From Hyposmocoma kahamanoa (taxonomy: Eukaryota > Arthropoda > Insecta > Lepidoptera > Cosmopterigidae): a stretch of DNA of 64,000 bases. Both the position numbers and the translations under genes were made by a program. The stretch spans positions 127,345 through 191,344 of the forward strand of contig NW_020654133.1 of the NCBI RefSeq assembly GCF_003589595.1. Reading direction: 5' to 3'. How positions within the stretch are numbered: the stretch's first letter is position 1; each line of letters starts with the position of its first letter. The notes beneath the pieces are model-generated. The model did not search any database, had not been told where the DNA came from, and saw only the letters and a program-made list of their open reading frames with translations. Positions 1-10,559 of this stretch are shown here, piece by piece.

Positions 1-265
1 ATGTCAGCATTACTGAGTTCCGGTTTGGAAGGTAAGGGTGTTGGTGAATTACAGGCACATGGGACTAGTCAACTTATGTCTTATGGCAGTGCCCCTCAGA
101 TTTGTGATTTAAAGCTCTAAGTTGCACAACAACTGTAAAAGGACAGGCGTGTCGCTTATCATCAGGCGTACGACTTGTTCGTTCCACCACCCGTTTTTTT
201 TAAATAATATCTAGGTGAAGGGACGAACAAGTCGTGCGCCTGTTGGTAAGAGACACGCCTGTAAC
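1..265 (+). repeat. Repeat family D (SINE-like), truncated by the window start, with inverted tail
   Basis: 1-200 matches the 3' two-thirds of a roughly 330-bp repeat whose consensus runs from GCAGTAGAGCTCCTTGTGAA to a tail CTTACCATCAGGCGCACGAC. 214-265 is the same tail in the opposite orientation. The tail resembles 3' ends of lepidopteran RTE-type LINEs and their dependent SINEs. Confidence 0.7.
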
Positions 266-1269
266 ATTTTGGAACCTCCATTTGTACTATAGGTTTAGGA
301 ACTGTTATTTAAGAAATAACATGTTAAGTTAAATCTGAATACTGGGTTCAGTTATTACTCTGTTTTATAACCGTTGCTGTTTGACATTACTTTCTACGTG
401 TATTAATATCTAGTGTTGGGAAGTGGAAAATTTTATTTTTCGCAAAAAATCATATTTTTTTCGTAATCAATGTCTTGAGACTTATTGTCTCAATTCTGCC
501 AAAGTTCGTTTCATGCTAGTTTCATGGTGGGTGTGTAAAACTATACTAAATCCATGTGTAAAACAGAAAATTTGTTCGGTGACTCAGATTGAATAATATT
601 TAATATTCACAACAATGGAAATGAAACTTTTTCAGGATTTAAATCGCGTATCGACTGTGAACTGGCAACCGCACATCTCAATTTTATCAACTTTACAGGA
701 TGATGAAAAAAATTGTTTGCGTCATTTATATAGTATCTGGTTTATTAAATAAAAATGTGTAGTGTTCATACATACACGTGTAAAAAAAATATTTAAAAAC
801 TACATTTGTCAAACTTGATTTTGCTAAACTACAGCGTTTCCAACAACCAACGGTTTGTTTGAAAAAACAAATACACGCTATTTAAAACCAGAAAAATAGT
901 TTCATTTCCTATGTGTAACAATCGCGAACACCTAAGAACTCAAAACATAAATATTTTGTCTATTTTTTCCTATATTTTTCCACCCTTGACAGTGACACCT
1001 GTCAAAAGTTGAAGATACTATGCCTCTACCACGAGTTTACTATGACAGTTGACGTTAGCGACCGCGTAACTTACTTCACAACTTTGTATGGCAATTTATA
1101 CAGCGTCTCTAGTGGTCACAACATTTTATATACAAACATTTTATCACGGTAGACGCATCGACCTCTATAATGAGAATTTGTGAAAATAAGCCAACCAGGG
1201 TTTAGAAATTTACCTTTAGTAATGATTATGCAATTTTATCTTATAACTTAGGCTAAATAAAAGTTTAAA
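266..1269. other. Unassigned AT-rich stretch
   Basis: No open frame, splice-linked exon or recognised repeat was found. It contains a TGACA..TGTCA pair near 990. Confidence 0.4.
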
Positions 1270-1792
1270 CATCGAGTATATGACCGGAAATAGTGACGAA
1301 ATAAAGGCCACCCATCCCTAGCATCTCATCAGGCAAATGGGCCTTATATCACTTTTAAATATCAACTCTCGTTTGCACTGAAATCACAAATTAGAAAGCT
1401 GAAATAGTACAGCGCCAACAACTGACCTGTGTATACGTCTCCGTATATTCCAAAAATATTCTGTATTTATTGTAATAAAGATAATATCTCTAACAATGGG
1501 GGCTGTTCTATTAGGTGGTGAGGTAAAAACAGCAAAACATTTGATTACAAAAAAAAAAAATGGAATCACATTTCATCGGTAATTAAAATATTAAATAAGA
1601 TATTTTTAAATTTTCGTCCATTATAGCAAAGCCCAAATTAAACTGGTCGATTTGAAGTGAAACAATTGACGTCAATTGTTTCGGATTCGGGCTGGCCAAT
1701 AGGAGCGCAGTTGTTACGGTAATGATATGGCAGAATAGTTTTCAAACAAATTAAATGACATTTCGTCTCTATTTCTAGTTATATACTCGGTG
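1270..1792 (-). mobile_element. M1 element copy 1 (TIR, 8-bp TSD family)
   Basis: About 520 bp, bounded by CATCGAGTATATGACC and its complement ending ATATACTCGGTG. Inverted relative to most other M1 copies. Internal hallmarks: GCGCCAACAACTGACCTGTG and the AATATTCTGTATTTATTG block. Confidence 0.9.
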
Positions 1793-2700
1793 ATGACTTT
1801 AAAATATGTATCCAGGGATTGGCAAGTGTCCGGGTCTTACCCCGGTGCTTTGTTAACGCGGTGTTTAAATCGGGTTAAAATCTATTAACACCCGAAATTG
1901 AGGGCAAAAACGATTTAAATCGAGTTTTGTTAAAATTGAATGATGTTATTACAAAATGTTTACTGCTTCCTGATCTAGACGATTTGATTTTCTTTTCTAT
2001 TGGATCGATTCACGTGAAATAAATCCATACAAAAACAATCGTATTCACTTAAATCGATTTTCGTAAAAATCGATTTGTAATGTACATCTTTAGTAGTGAG
2101 AATCCACAGCATAGCAAGGTGGGTACTGTGTGCAGTTGCCTCATTTTAATCTAAAAATTATTTTTTGCATCGAAATTTCTAATAACTATGGAATTATACG
2201 AAATTCCGTATGCGCTCACGATTTCGCGCAGAAATGGATTAAAAACTTGGCACTTTTTAACCAACTGTCCATCTCTGGATGTATCTAAACGTAGAACATA
2301 ATAATACACTCCCGGACACATAAATCGAGCCATCTTGCGTTTTGATTTTTCAAAGTTTTTCTTGAAGAAAGGGTTATTGATCAATCCAGACATTATTTAA
2401 GCTAAGGACATTTAATACTGACAATGCAACGTGTCTCGAATTATGTGCTCGGGAGTATACGAGTGTTACATTTTTCCAATTATTCAGAAAATTACCCAAC
2501 ACTAAATTATATCCAACATTTTGAGTAAAGGACTTGAAACCAAGGCCGTTAAATAAATTAAAAAAAAAAACAGTCATGAAAGTACTCACTCGACAATAAT
2601 CCGACTAAATCTGTATTTTTTGCCTGCCACACAATATGTAGACAAAAATCTATACCCAAGACGAAATATCTAGTCCATTAGTAGTTTCTGTCTACCTCAG
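1793..2700. other. Unassigned stretch downstream of COQ2
   Basis: AT-rich. Two short minus-strand open frames (80 and 71 codons) have no recognisable domain and are not linked to splice sites. Confidence 0.35.
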
Positions 2701-2706
2701 TTTATT
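2701..2706 (-). terminator. COQ2: Candidate COQ2 polyadenylation signal
   Basis: AATAAA on the minus strand, about 80 nt after the COQ2 stop codon. This is the nearest canonical hexamer downstream. Confidence 0.4.
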
Positions 2707-2786
2707 CGCATTAAGAATAATTTATATAGGTAGACATAAATGACAAACATCAAGATCCGAGGTCTATACCTACCCCGTTATCTAAT

Positions 2787-2969
2787 CTAGCCAAAAACAC
2801 AGCTCTTAGTTAAAGTTGGATCCTCTTTTCCGCTATATTTTTGTCTATTTTCTACATATTGGCTAACCCCGCCCCCGAGGATACCTAGGAGAATAATTAG
2901 ACCTACTAATGTGTTGGATCTAAATTTTTTCGCACAGTCGTCGGGACAATCTGGGTTTAGTACGTAAAT
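2787..2969 (-). CDS. COQ2: COQ2 exon 7 (C-terminus, stop TAG)
   Basis: 60 codons plus TAG at 2789-2787. Encodes [19 protein letters not shown], a final membrane helix ([13 protein letters not shown]) and a polar tail. The acceptor TTACAG follows a long T-run. LNPxDCxxKFxSN is the typical C-terminal block of animal COQ2. Confidence 0.94.
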   Translation of the reverse strand: MYVLNPDCPDDCAKKFRSNTLVGLIILLGILGGGVSQYVENRQKYSGKEDPTLTKSCVFG

Positions 2970-5900
2970 CTGTAACAAAAAAAAACACAATTATTAATAA
3001 CTAAAATAAATGCAGGTTTTAAATAAAATAAATGCAGGTTTTAGTGAGTGCTAGTTTGTTGTTTTAAAACAAAGATCTGATGCCCCATTGCTACAGAGCC
3101 CGTCACTGAGTTATTTTGAGTTGGTTTTTGTGTCATTCTTAGTTGGTTTTTGTGTAATTTTGAGTTGGTTTTTTGTGTCATTTTGAGTTGGTTTTTGTGT
3201 CATTTTGATTTGGTTTTTGGTGTCATTTCGAGTTGTGTTTGGTGACGTGTTGATTAGGTTAGATTTAAAACTCTGAGTGGCGCTGCAACTGTTATAGACC
3301 GGTGTATCGCTTACTGCATTCGTCATTTGGTATCATAAAACAAGGTTTTTGAAATGTTTTTCTTGTTTCAAAATATTTTTGAATGAGTATAGTCATACCT
3401 GCTGGCCAGAATGTGCCGCGTACGCCAGCAGCGCGACATAGTACGGCCACTGGAGGTCTGCGTGTGCGCCGACCTGCGCGAAGCAGTACAGGCTGCTGCA
3501 CAGTGCTACCGACAGCGCCGGCTTCGTGTGCGGACCGAAAGTCAGCGCCGTGGACTTCATGCCTATCCGCGCATCGTCTAGTTTGTCCTTAAATTTACGA
3601 AAAAATATTACTTTTTTGTAGTAGTTTAGCTTCTTGTGAAAGTGTTTGTCCAGGGAAGCACTGTCACCTTACTTACGTCTGCCGCCAAGCAGTAATTTCA
3701 GCATCACTGCGTTCCGGTATGGAAGGGTAGGGTGCTGGTGATATTACAGGCACAAGGGACTTGTCAACTAAAGCCCCTCAGATCTTTGCTATCTAAAGCT
3801 CTGAGTGGCACTGCTACTGTTATGGACAGGCATGTAACTTACCATCAGGCGCACTCTCATTGTAAGAGGAGGTCTGTGCTCTGCAGTGGGACTCTATACT
3901 GGCTAACTATTTTTATTTTTTATCCTAATATTTGTCTATATGTATATAATTACCTGATGGGCGTAGATAGTGTCATAGATGACAGTCCAAGCTAGTGCCC
4001 CAATGTACAGTGGTACGCATACTTCGGGGGCCACATGTCCTTGTAGGGCGCTATAGCCGAGTAGCGCCCCCCAGTTAAATGTCGCCCCAAGAAATAGTTG
4101 AGGGTAGTTTGTAAACCGTTTTGCTAGAGGGTAGGCGATCACTAAAACTGCAAAATAATAACGTGACTATATTGCATCAAATTATCTAATCTAGGAAATA
4201 CATGATGGTACATTTACACCGGGCCGTCTGTCGTCTGCGCTTATAAACAGCGTTGCCAATGCCAATTGTTCAATATCCCCGAAATCAAAGTTAGAAATCA
4301 AAGTTAAAATCCCCAAATTTGGGGAGAGCATATCCGGAATTCGAAAAAGTAAATAATTAATATTCGGTAGTTTTAACAACTCTATCACTCCTTGTAGCTA
4401 TATCTATACATTTGTCTATATGTGGAACACTTTTTTCCGATCGTTAATGATATTGATGACCCATAGACTAGACTTACCCATACTACTCGCACCCAACAGA
4501 ACACTATAGCAGTTTAACTGCAGCAGTACACCTAAAGCTAATGTTAACTGAGCACCTAAAAAGGCTACAGCTTGCTTTTTCGTTATTGCACCTGAGACTA
4601 GTGGTCGTTCTTTTGTTCGTTCTACCTGAAATGTACATTTTTCTTCTTAATCCATATAAAATTAATGTCCACATACAAAAGTCATTAAATCGTATGAAAC
4701 AGGCTAGGTTAGGCTATCGATACAGTCCCGTCCACTCAGATCCCACTCAAAATGACCTTGAAAATCTTACGTAAAAGACTAATAAAAATGGACTCGAAAT
4801 GGCCCCAAAAACTAACTTAAAATGACCCCAAATACAAATTCAAAATGACTCCAAAAACATATTAAAAAACGACTCCAAAGAACGAAATTCAAAATAACCC
4901 CAAAAACAGATTCAAAATTACAATAAAAACATAGCGAGAATTAAGATATTCAAAACCCCAAAAACACAGTAAAAATGAAACCATGCTCGCTTCATCAATA
5001 AAATGCCACATACCTGTGCGTCAATATCTTTATCCCACAAGTCGTTAATGGTGCACCCCGCGCCTCTCATCAGCACAGCCCCCGTAAAGAATAAACCAGC
5101 CATATAGATGCTCTGCAACGGGGACACGTTGCCTGGGATCGAGGCTAGGGCTATTGACCAAGAACATGGCCAGTAGAGGAGGTAGACACCTGAAAATAAT
5201 TTTTACAAAACTGTGAAACGACTGGCTCTTTATTACATCTTCTCCGTTCTCTTGTACGGAACGGATGTTTGGACACTCACAGAATCTATGTGCAAAAAAG
5301 TGGAAGCCTTCGGAGAGACAAAGTCACGAACGAAAGGGTGCTGCAACGTGTTGGTCGAAAACGAGAAGTGTTAAGTACCATCAAAAGAAGGAAGCTGGAG
5401 TATCTGGGGTCATGTACTAAGAAACCCAAAGTACGATTACAATTAATAATCCAAGGTAAAATACAAGAGAAGTATAGGAAGAAGGAGAATATCCTAGCCC
5501 AGAAATTTGCGTCTGTGGTTCAATAGGAGCACCCGATCATCATCCAGAGCTGCGGTGTCCAAGGTTTAGATTGCTATTACGCAATGCCATAACCACCTGT
5601 CTTGCGCCGATTGGATCCAGCGGATTCCCGAAACCTTTACCAGGTAATCAGTCCACAGTCCGGATGCGTAACGGAAGACCACCCGTCTTCCGTTACGCAT
5701 CCGGTACACTTAAGTTTTGCAATTCTTTGGGCTATGTCGATTACTCTGGTTCTCTTGCGGATGTCCTCATTACTGATTCGATCTCGCAGTGAAACTCCGA
5801 GCACAGCATTTTCCATTGCCCTTCGTGTGACCTTGAGCTTTCTTACAAGGCCCTTAGTGAGCAACCACGTGTTAGTGCCGTAACTCATCACTTTTCATTA

Positions 5901-6696
5901 CAGCATTTATAATTATTAGTTTGGATTGTAATTCATTCAGTGATTCTACTCACCGATGGGCTTGTCCCACCTGGCCAACTTGGCATATGGATCAATCCGA
6001 CTCTTCCATATCTCGAGTCGACTCTCCACATCTTGCACCTCTTTCTGGTCTTCGTATACTTTATTTAGAACTATCTTTGGCGTTGACGTTTCTATAACTA
6101 CCTGGAATTAGAGAAATATTCTTAACAGAATGGATAGCAAAATGTCATACCTGGGCAGCAACGTTGCTCCAGGTTGCTTTTATACGGAGTGGCCAAATTA
6201 TAGCCAAAAATTTTTTTGGTCGTGGACATTTGAAGGTTTTATTTAAACAGAATATATAGGAATATCTTTAACTTCTGACTTCTCAGAATAATAAACCCTA
6301 AACATGTGAAAATATAGAGTTGAAGTTTCAACTCTATATTTTCACATATTTTTCATAAACAAACGCATACAAATTATGTCAACAAAAATTTATATGCGAG
6401 TTTGCCATTGTCCTTTTAAATTCTAAGAAACTCAGAGGTGCGAACCGGGACTCGAACCCACGACCTAACCTACTTTAACTTACTTTTTGTCTATGTTGAT
6501 CACTAGAAGTTGAATATATTCTTCCTTGTCTATAGAACACATCTCTCTGTTGCCTCTGGAAGTAGACATTACCGCACAGGCATGACGTTACGTCTACATT
6601 TGTAGTAATCAACTTGCGTTGTACAGTAACAGAGTTAATATGGATTAATGTACGTAGGTTCAGGAGAGATGTTGATTTTATTGTTGTGTAGAGCAT
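2787..6696 (-). CDS. COQ2: 4-hydroxybenzoate polyprenyltransferase, mitochondrial (7 coding exons)
   Basis: Prenylates 4-hydroxybenzoate in coenzyme Q synthesis; a polytopic mitochondrial inner-membrane enzyme. Coding exons are join(2787-2969, 3399-3587, 3954-4147, 4478-4625, 5014-5189, 5954-6101, 6484-6696) on the complement: 1251 nt, 416 residues plus stop, every intron GT-AG and in phase. Residues 1-71 are basic and hydroxylated, as expected of a mitochondrial targeting region. The family signatures are visible: RWDKPIG, the first Asp-rich motif NDLWDKDID (exon 3), ERTKERPL (exon 4), and the second Asp motif [13 protein letters not shown] spanning the exon 5/6 junction. [10 protein letters not shown] and several hydrophobic membrane segments follow. 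The length matches animal COQ2 (about 370-420 residues). Introns carry LINE fragments, an RTE/SINE-like repeat and two short tandem arrays, but no exon is damaged. Identity is from recognised motifs; no search was run. Confidence 0.95.
3110..3236. repeat. About 22-bp tandem repeat in COQ2 intron 6
   Basis: Five to six imperfect units of a GAGTTGGTTTTTGTGTCATT type. A related array in the opposite orientation lies at 4795-4925 in another COQ2 intron. Confidence 0.85.
3399..3587 (-). CDS. COQ2: COQ2 exon 6 (second Asp motif, second half)
   Basis: 189 nt, 63 codons, phase 0 at both ends. Begins [18 protein letters not shown], completing the YAHQ-DKxDD motif, then two hydrophobic segments. It is markedly more GC-rich than the other exons. 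Acceptor TTTAAG, donor GTATGA. Confidence 0.93.
3628..3870 (+). repeat. Repeat family D copy in COQ2 intron 5
   Basis: Matches from CTTGTGAAAGTGTTTGTCCA through GCCGCCAAGCAGTAAT to TTACCATCAGGCGCA. A separate fragment of the same tail lies at 3255-3320. Confidence 0.75.
3954..4147 (-). CDS. COQ2: COQ2 exon 5 (second Asp motif, first half)
   Basis: 194 nt. Encodes [14 protein letters not shown] and ends [11 protein letters not shown], the first half of the second Asp-rich substrate motif. Acceptor GCAG, donor GTAATT; phase 1 in, phase 0 out. Confidence 0.96.
4478..4625 (-). CDS. COQ2: COQ2 exon 4
   Basis: 148 nt, starting [14 protein letters not shown] and followed by a hydrophobic stretch ending VLLGASSMG. 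Acceptor CAG (4626-4628), donor GTAAGT (4472-4477); leaves in phase 1. Confidence 0.94.
4795..4925. repeat. About 22-bp tandem repeat in COQ2 intron 3
   Basis: Degenerate units of the form AAAATGACCCCAAAAAC. The unit is close to the reverse complement of the unit at 3110-3236, so the two arrays sit inverted within one gene. Confidence 0.8.
5014..5189 (-). CDS. COQ2: COQ2 exon 3 (first Asp-rich motif)
   Basis: 176 nt. Starts [12 protein letters not shown] and contains [19 protein letters not shown]; the NDxxDxxxD motif binds the Mg-diphosphate of the prenyl donor in this family. Flanked by CAG acceptor and GTATGT donor; phase 1 in, phase 0 out. Confidence 0.96.
5219..5525 (+). pseudogene. Non-LTR retrotransposon RT C-terminal fragment
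   Basis: The decayed reading frame keeps [18 protein letters not shown] followed by a K..L.LIIQGKI block, the C-terminal end of a LINE reverse transcriptase common in lepidopteran genomes. It lacks the catalytic RT core and lies in COQ2 intron 2, opposite to the gene. Confidence 0.8.
5592..5895 (-). pseudogene. RTE-like reverse transcriptase fragment
   Basis: The minus strand encodes a decayed segment with [20 protein letters not shown] and [10 protein letters not shown], typical of the C-terminal part of RTE-clade ORFs in Lepidoptera. Paralogous fragments lie at 16575-16800 and 47070-47372. An inverted duplication (CGGATGCGTAACGGAAGACC type) occurs near 5660-5705. Confidence 0.8.
5954..6101 (-). 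CDS. COQ2: COQ2 exon 2
   Basis: 148 nt encoding the segment that ends LARWDKPIG, the conserved entry to the first membrane helix of UbiA-type prenyltransferases. Acceptor CAG at 6102-6104, donor GTGAGT at 5948-5953; leaves in phase 1. Confidence 0.93.
6304..6347. repeat. Perfect 21-bp inverted repeat, 2-nt loop
   Basis: Arms 6304-6324 and 6327-6347 (ATGTGAAAATATAGAGTTGA type) are perfectly complementary around GT. It sits in COQ2 intron 1. Confidence 0.95.
6425..6475 (-). repeat. tRNA-derived SINE fragment (B box)
   Basis: The minus strand reads GTGGGTTCGAGTCCCGGTT, a full match to a tRNA B box and T-arm. No complete cloverleaf is present, so this is read as a SINE remnant inside COQ2 intron 1. 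Confidence 0.6.
6484..6696 (-). CDS. COQ2: COQ2 exon 1 (start codon, transit peptide)
   Basis: 71 codons from the ATG at 6696-6694 to a GTAAGT donor (plus strand acttac, 6478-6483), ending in phase 0. The N-terminus is rich in Thr, Ser, Leu and Arg with almost no acidic residues early on, as in a mitochondrial presequence. An upstream ATG (6719) is out of frame and is followed at once by a stop, so 6696 is the first usable start. Confidence 0.88.
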
Positions 6697-6728
6697 TTTT
6701 GGAGCTTTCTCTAGTGCATTGTTGAGCT
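6697..6728 (-). promoter_or_regulatory. COQ2: COQ2 5'-untranslated segment with upstream splice acceptor
   Basis: Thirty bases before the ATG lies a pyrimidine-rich tract ending TTTCAG (plus strand ct at 6727-6728). It suggests that an intron separates exon 1 from a 5' non-coding exon located further right. That upstream exon was not identified. Confidence 0.45.
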
Positions 6729-7253
6729 GAAAGAGAAATTATTTATTTATTTGATTATAGACTAGCAGCTTTCAGTTTTAGGGTCCATTGAAAATAAGCG
6801 TCACAGTCCACCACCAATTTATGTGCACCAAGTAGCCGATATTCGCCCAAGCCAAAGTTGCCAATGTTAAGCATTTAGAATATGATTTTTTTTATTAAAC
6901 ATAGAATTATTAGGACATAGAAACAAAATAAGCCATTGATGAATAGTAGCATTGTTGCAACATTATTATTGTTACAATTGTTACAACATTGTTACACGTA
7001 ACTGGTAGGCATGGTTCTTTTTAAACTATAACAGTGTTACAACCCCAGAATTGCTTGATTAAAAGTTAACATTTTCTCATGTGACTTTCTAAAGCAGTTA
7101 GTTAATATAATTACATATTGCACTGCCATTACAATAGTGTTATAACTCAAAATATGTGAAATTCAAGATTATACCATTGTTGAATGTAAAATTTGATTCT
7201 CTACATGTCAATAAAACTGTCATCAGAATATTTTAAACAACAACTAAAATTAT

Positions 7254-7416
7254 CTACTTAATTAAATTTTTATTGAATTGATATTCAATAATTTTTTGTG
7301 AAATTACTCCACTAGTTTGTTATAATTATTAATACAAAGATCGAACACTCAGAAAAAATTCCTTCAATCCAGTTGGATACAAACCGACGTCTTCTTGCAT
7401 ACTGTGCCAGACGCTA
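7254..7416 (-). mobile_element. SINE family E fragment (minus)
   Basis: Carries the tail (TAATTATTAATACAAAGATC) and the tRNA-like part (CGACGTCTTC..CCAGACGCTATGC). It is joined head-to-head to the plus copy that follows. Confidence 0.8.
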
Positions 7417-7682
7417 TGCAGATGAATAGCGACATCTCTCGCCAGGACTGGTAGCTGTAAAGGTACTAACTGGGTGATAAATCTTTCATAGATTCGTCCA
7501 TTTATTGATTTAAACCAAATACAAAGACACGACGCAAGCACATAGAAAAATTCGTGACGTCCGTTGGTTCGTTCCGTGGCTTAGTTGGCATAGCGTCTGG
7601 CACGGTATGCAAGAAGACGTCGGTTCGTATCCGACCGGATCGAAGTAATTTTTTCTGAGTGTTCGATCTTTGTATTAATATC
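7417..7682 (+). mobile_element. SINE family E, tRNA-derived (plus)
   Basis: Contains a leader with CCAAATACAAAGACACGACG, a tRNA-like head (GTGGCTTAGTTGGCATAGCG as A-box region, GGTTCGTATCC as B box), and the tail GTTCGATCTTTGTATTAATA. Together with the minus copy at 7254 it forms a large inverted repeat. Confidence 0.82.
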
Positions 7683-8065
7683 TACTTAGCCAAAATTGTC
7701 CTTATTTTATTCCTTATTTAAGTTAATACACTATTGTATTAACAGTGCAATATCATTACTGAATGTAATTTATTCTCTGCATGTGAAAAAAACCATTGGT
7801 AGAATATTGGTGGAGTATTGTCAGAAACAATCAAAAGATGCCTACTTAACTCAAAATAAGACCGACCTTATAATGATAAAGACACCAAAAATATTAAATT
7901 ATTTTTTCTATTTTATTTTTCAATATATTTAGGAAATTGTTTAAGTTCAATAAACTATAATGACATATACATAAATTTTGATAATTTTTTTTAGGAAGTA
8001 ATTTGTTTTTCATCGATTCTGAAAAGCCCACTTTTTGAGTTAAAACACTATTGTGTTAACAGTGC

Positions 8066-8762
8066 GATATATCAATACCAGAAGTATTAATTAATGTAAG
8101 GGACAAACCACGGTTTTTCAGGAGAGCCAAAAAACGATTTTATATTTTAAATCTGTCTATAACTTTTTATTGTCAACTCCAATTTTGGTCGTGTGTAGAG
8201 CAAAGGGTCTTAGAATTTCCTCTTCTTTTATGCTATAAATGACAGATTTATGAATGCCCAGCGGTTTAAAATATAGCACGTTGGTTACTAATATTTTATG
8301 TGTAAACTGTCGAGCATAGTAATAACATTGCCCAGCACTAGGGATACCCTGTGTCGCGGGTGCCATAGACACACACGTAAACAACCACAAATTACACCCA
8401 AACTCACGAGAGAAATAAATGTCGGCCATACAAATATTTCTCCCGACCCGGGAATCGCACCTGGGACCTCTGCGTGGCAGTCCGGCATGGTAACCGTTCG
8501 GCCACGGAGGCAGTTTAGTGTAAGCAGGAAGATAAATAGAAAATTATACGTAATTCTATTGGAAAGGTTACGGTACAATAGAATGTAAGGGTGCTATACT
8601 CTAAACATGACATGACACATGCTATATTCTAAACCACTGGGCATTCCTAAATTTTAATAATACCAATCAACAGAGCAGGAACTTCCGAGTCTAATGATAC
8701 ATGTAACTCATTTTCGACAAAATGTCCCTTACGATAATTGATACTTCTGGTATCAATATATC
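8066..8762. mobile_element. TIR/foldback element with an inserted SINE
   Basis: Ends are inverted repeats of about 40 bp (GATATATCAATACCAGAAGT at left, its near complement ending at 8762). A second inverted pair, TGAATGCCCAGCGGTTTA / GTTTAGAATATAGCA type, lies at 8245-8285 and 8610-8655, so most of the element pairs with itself. A SINE (8292-8514) occupies the centre. Confidence 0.75.
8292..8514 (-). mobile_element. tRNA-derived SINE family F
   Basis: On the minus strand the head is CTCCGTGGCCGAACGGTTAC (canonical A box) followed by GGTGCGATTCCCGGG (B box), then a conserved body ending near GGCACCCGCGACACAGGG. Fragments recur at 19040-19130, 19770-19880 and 52355-52385. Confidence 0.85.
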
Positions 8763-8832
8763 TCCATATAAAATTCATATTTTGCCTTATTTAAATAAAG
8801 AAAGCCATTAAATATTCAACTTGCCATAACTT

Positions 8833-9118
8833 CATTGACTTACAATTATATGGACGTCGGGTCCGCGCTAAAAAGTGTCCGAACTTATAGGGCGTTAAAA
8901 TCGTATACAGAGCGTCATTCGCGCTTTAGTCTTCGTTTGTTCTACTGACAGCGAAGCAAGCAAAATTAGACAGTACTGCGATGACATTACAATTTAAATT
9001 CAACGTTTTAGCTTTTTCATATTCCTTTACATGTCACTACGTTTAAATAGGTTGATTTGGGCCATTTTTTTCGTGGTTTTTGTATTAGACCCGTCGTCCA
9101 TTTATTTGTAAGTCAATG
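8833..9118 (+). mobile_element. M2 element copy 1 (286 bp)
   Basis: Bounded by CATTGACTTACAA and TTGTAAGTCAATG. Flanks CATAACTT (8825-8832) and CATAATTT (9119-9126) are an 8-bp duplication with one mismatch. Confidence 0.92.
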
Positions 9119-10440
9119 CATAATTTGTAAAATTTGTAAATTCTAACCTCAAACTATTATTTTACTTACCTTTAATTGCATATACCCCATAACCTTATTG
9201 CGTATTTGTAAGTTTACTACGTTTTCCTCCTATTTATAATAATAAATAAGATAAAAAACAAGACAATTATAGAAAACAATAAAAATACTTACAACAGTAT
9301 CTACGAAAACGTTTGTTGCGTCGCAAAAACTGCACTAAATTATTAATAATGTCTTTTTACAGGTGAATATAATAATAAACAAGATGTGTTCTAATTTGAA
9401 CAATACTTATAAAATAACTATTTCATAACAAATACAAGAATTAAAAATATAAAATGCGGTGACAGCCGACAGGTACACACGGACACATTAGAGGTGGGTG
9501 ATAAATAACGTCACGATGAAAAAATCACGATGATCCGCCGTCAAACGGTATCATCGTGACTCGTTCCTAAGGAACGACGTTCCAAAGTCACATAGGTGTT
9601 CCTCCGTTCCAATTGCTATCCCCGTCACTCACATCACGACATACGTATTGGATATAATGCGCGATCTCCGTTCCGTGGTGACTGAGCGCGCCACTCGTTG
9701 TAATTCTCTTCAAATCGGGCCATTTCGGCGATGGGAGTGAATGAAATAGGATGACTTTCTTTGCTCACTCACAAGGGTCGTAGGTGCTTATACTACTAGA
9801 AAGGGCGGATGAAAAAATTCTGTAGCAGTTATTATAAACCTATTTATGAACAAAGTAATTATGTATATTTGTTTTATTATAGGAAGACTTGGTATTATAT
9901 ACTATATGTGTATACATATGTATTTATGTAGGTATAATTTACTTTGCGTATTCTACTAGAAATATAATTACATTACACTTTATTGCTATTTTTAACAATC
10001 CAACGATTCGCATTAAATAAGTAACAAAAAAAATTACATTAAATACAAAATCAACTTTTTGAATTGAAACTTATTACAAAGGGAGTAAAAACTTAAATCA
10101 TTCTATAAAAACGGCTATAAGTATTAGAAAGAAGCCGCTGGCTAAAACCGTATATCGTGATGTAAGTTATAGGCGTGACAAGATCACGGAAGTAACAGTC
10201 GTGACAAAATCGCGATGATTTATCACTGTGATTTTTTTGGAACCAGAACGACAGTAACGGCGATAGAAATGTAACGCTATTCCCCATGTCTAGGACACAT
10301 GTCATATTAAAAAAAAATTTTTATTGTACAGAAATAGCATATTTTAGAAACAAGTGAGATAACGTTATATAGAATTATATTAAAGTTGGCTTTTTCTTTC
10401 TAATTGCTTCATTAGAAGTTTGTTTTCATTTATAATTTTT
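9119..10440. other. Intergenic, possible decayed DNA transposon
   Basis: Around 9490-9620 and 10150-10240 there are repeated motifs of a TCACGATGA / ATCATCGTGA type in inverted arrangement. The left border TAGAGGTGGGTGATAAAT is reminiscent of hAT ends. No open frame supports a transposase. Confidence 0.3.
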
Positions 10441-10559
10441 CTTATTTAGTATTTTACTCGAACAGTTTTGGGTCATAGAAAAATTTCCATTTCGAAAACA
10501 TCATATTTCTCTGAAAAATAAATATTTGTCCAACAATTTTCCTTTAATTTTCCACATTA

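Noticed and set aside
2151..2393. 80-codon minus-strand open frame (MSGLINNPFF...)
   Set aside because: No recognised domain, no splice link to COQ2, and it lies beyond the COQ2 stop and probable poly(A) signal. Kept as unassigned.
3111..3326. 71-codon open frame rich in Asn/Thr/Lys/Gln repeats
   Set aside because: It is the translation of the 22-bp tandem array in a COQ2 intron.
6440..6475. Possible tRNA gene (good B box)
   Set aside because: Only the T-arm/B-box half matches; no acceptor stem or anticodon arm could be paired. Treated as SINE remnant.
8298..8588. Overlapping 90-96 codon frames on both strands
   Set aside because: They are translations of a tRNA-derived SINE.
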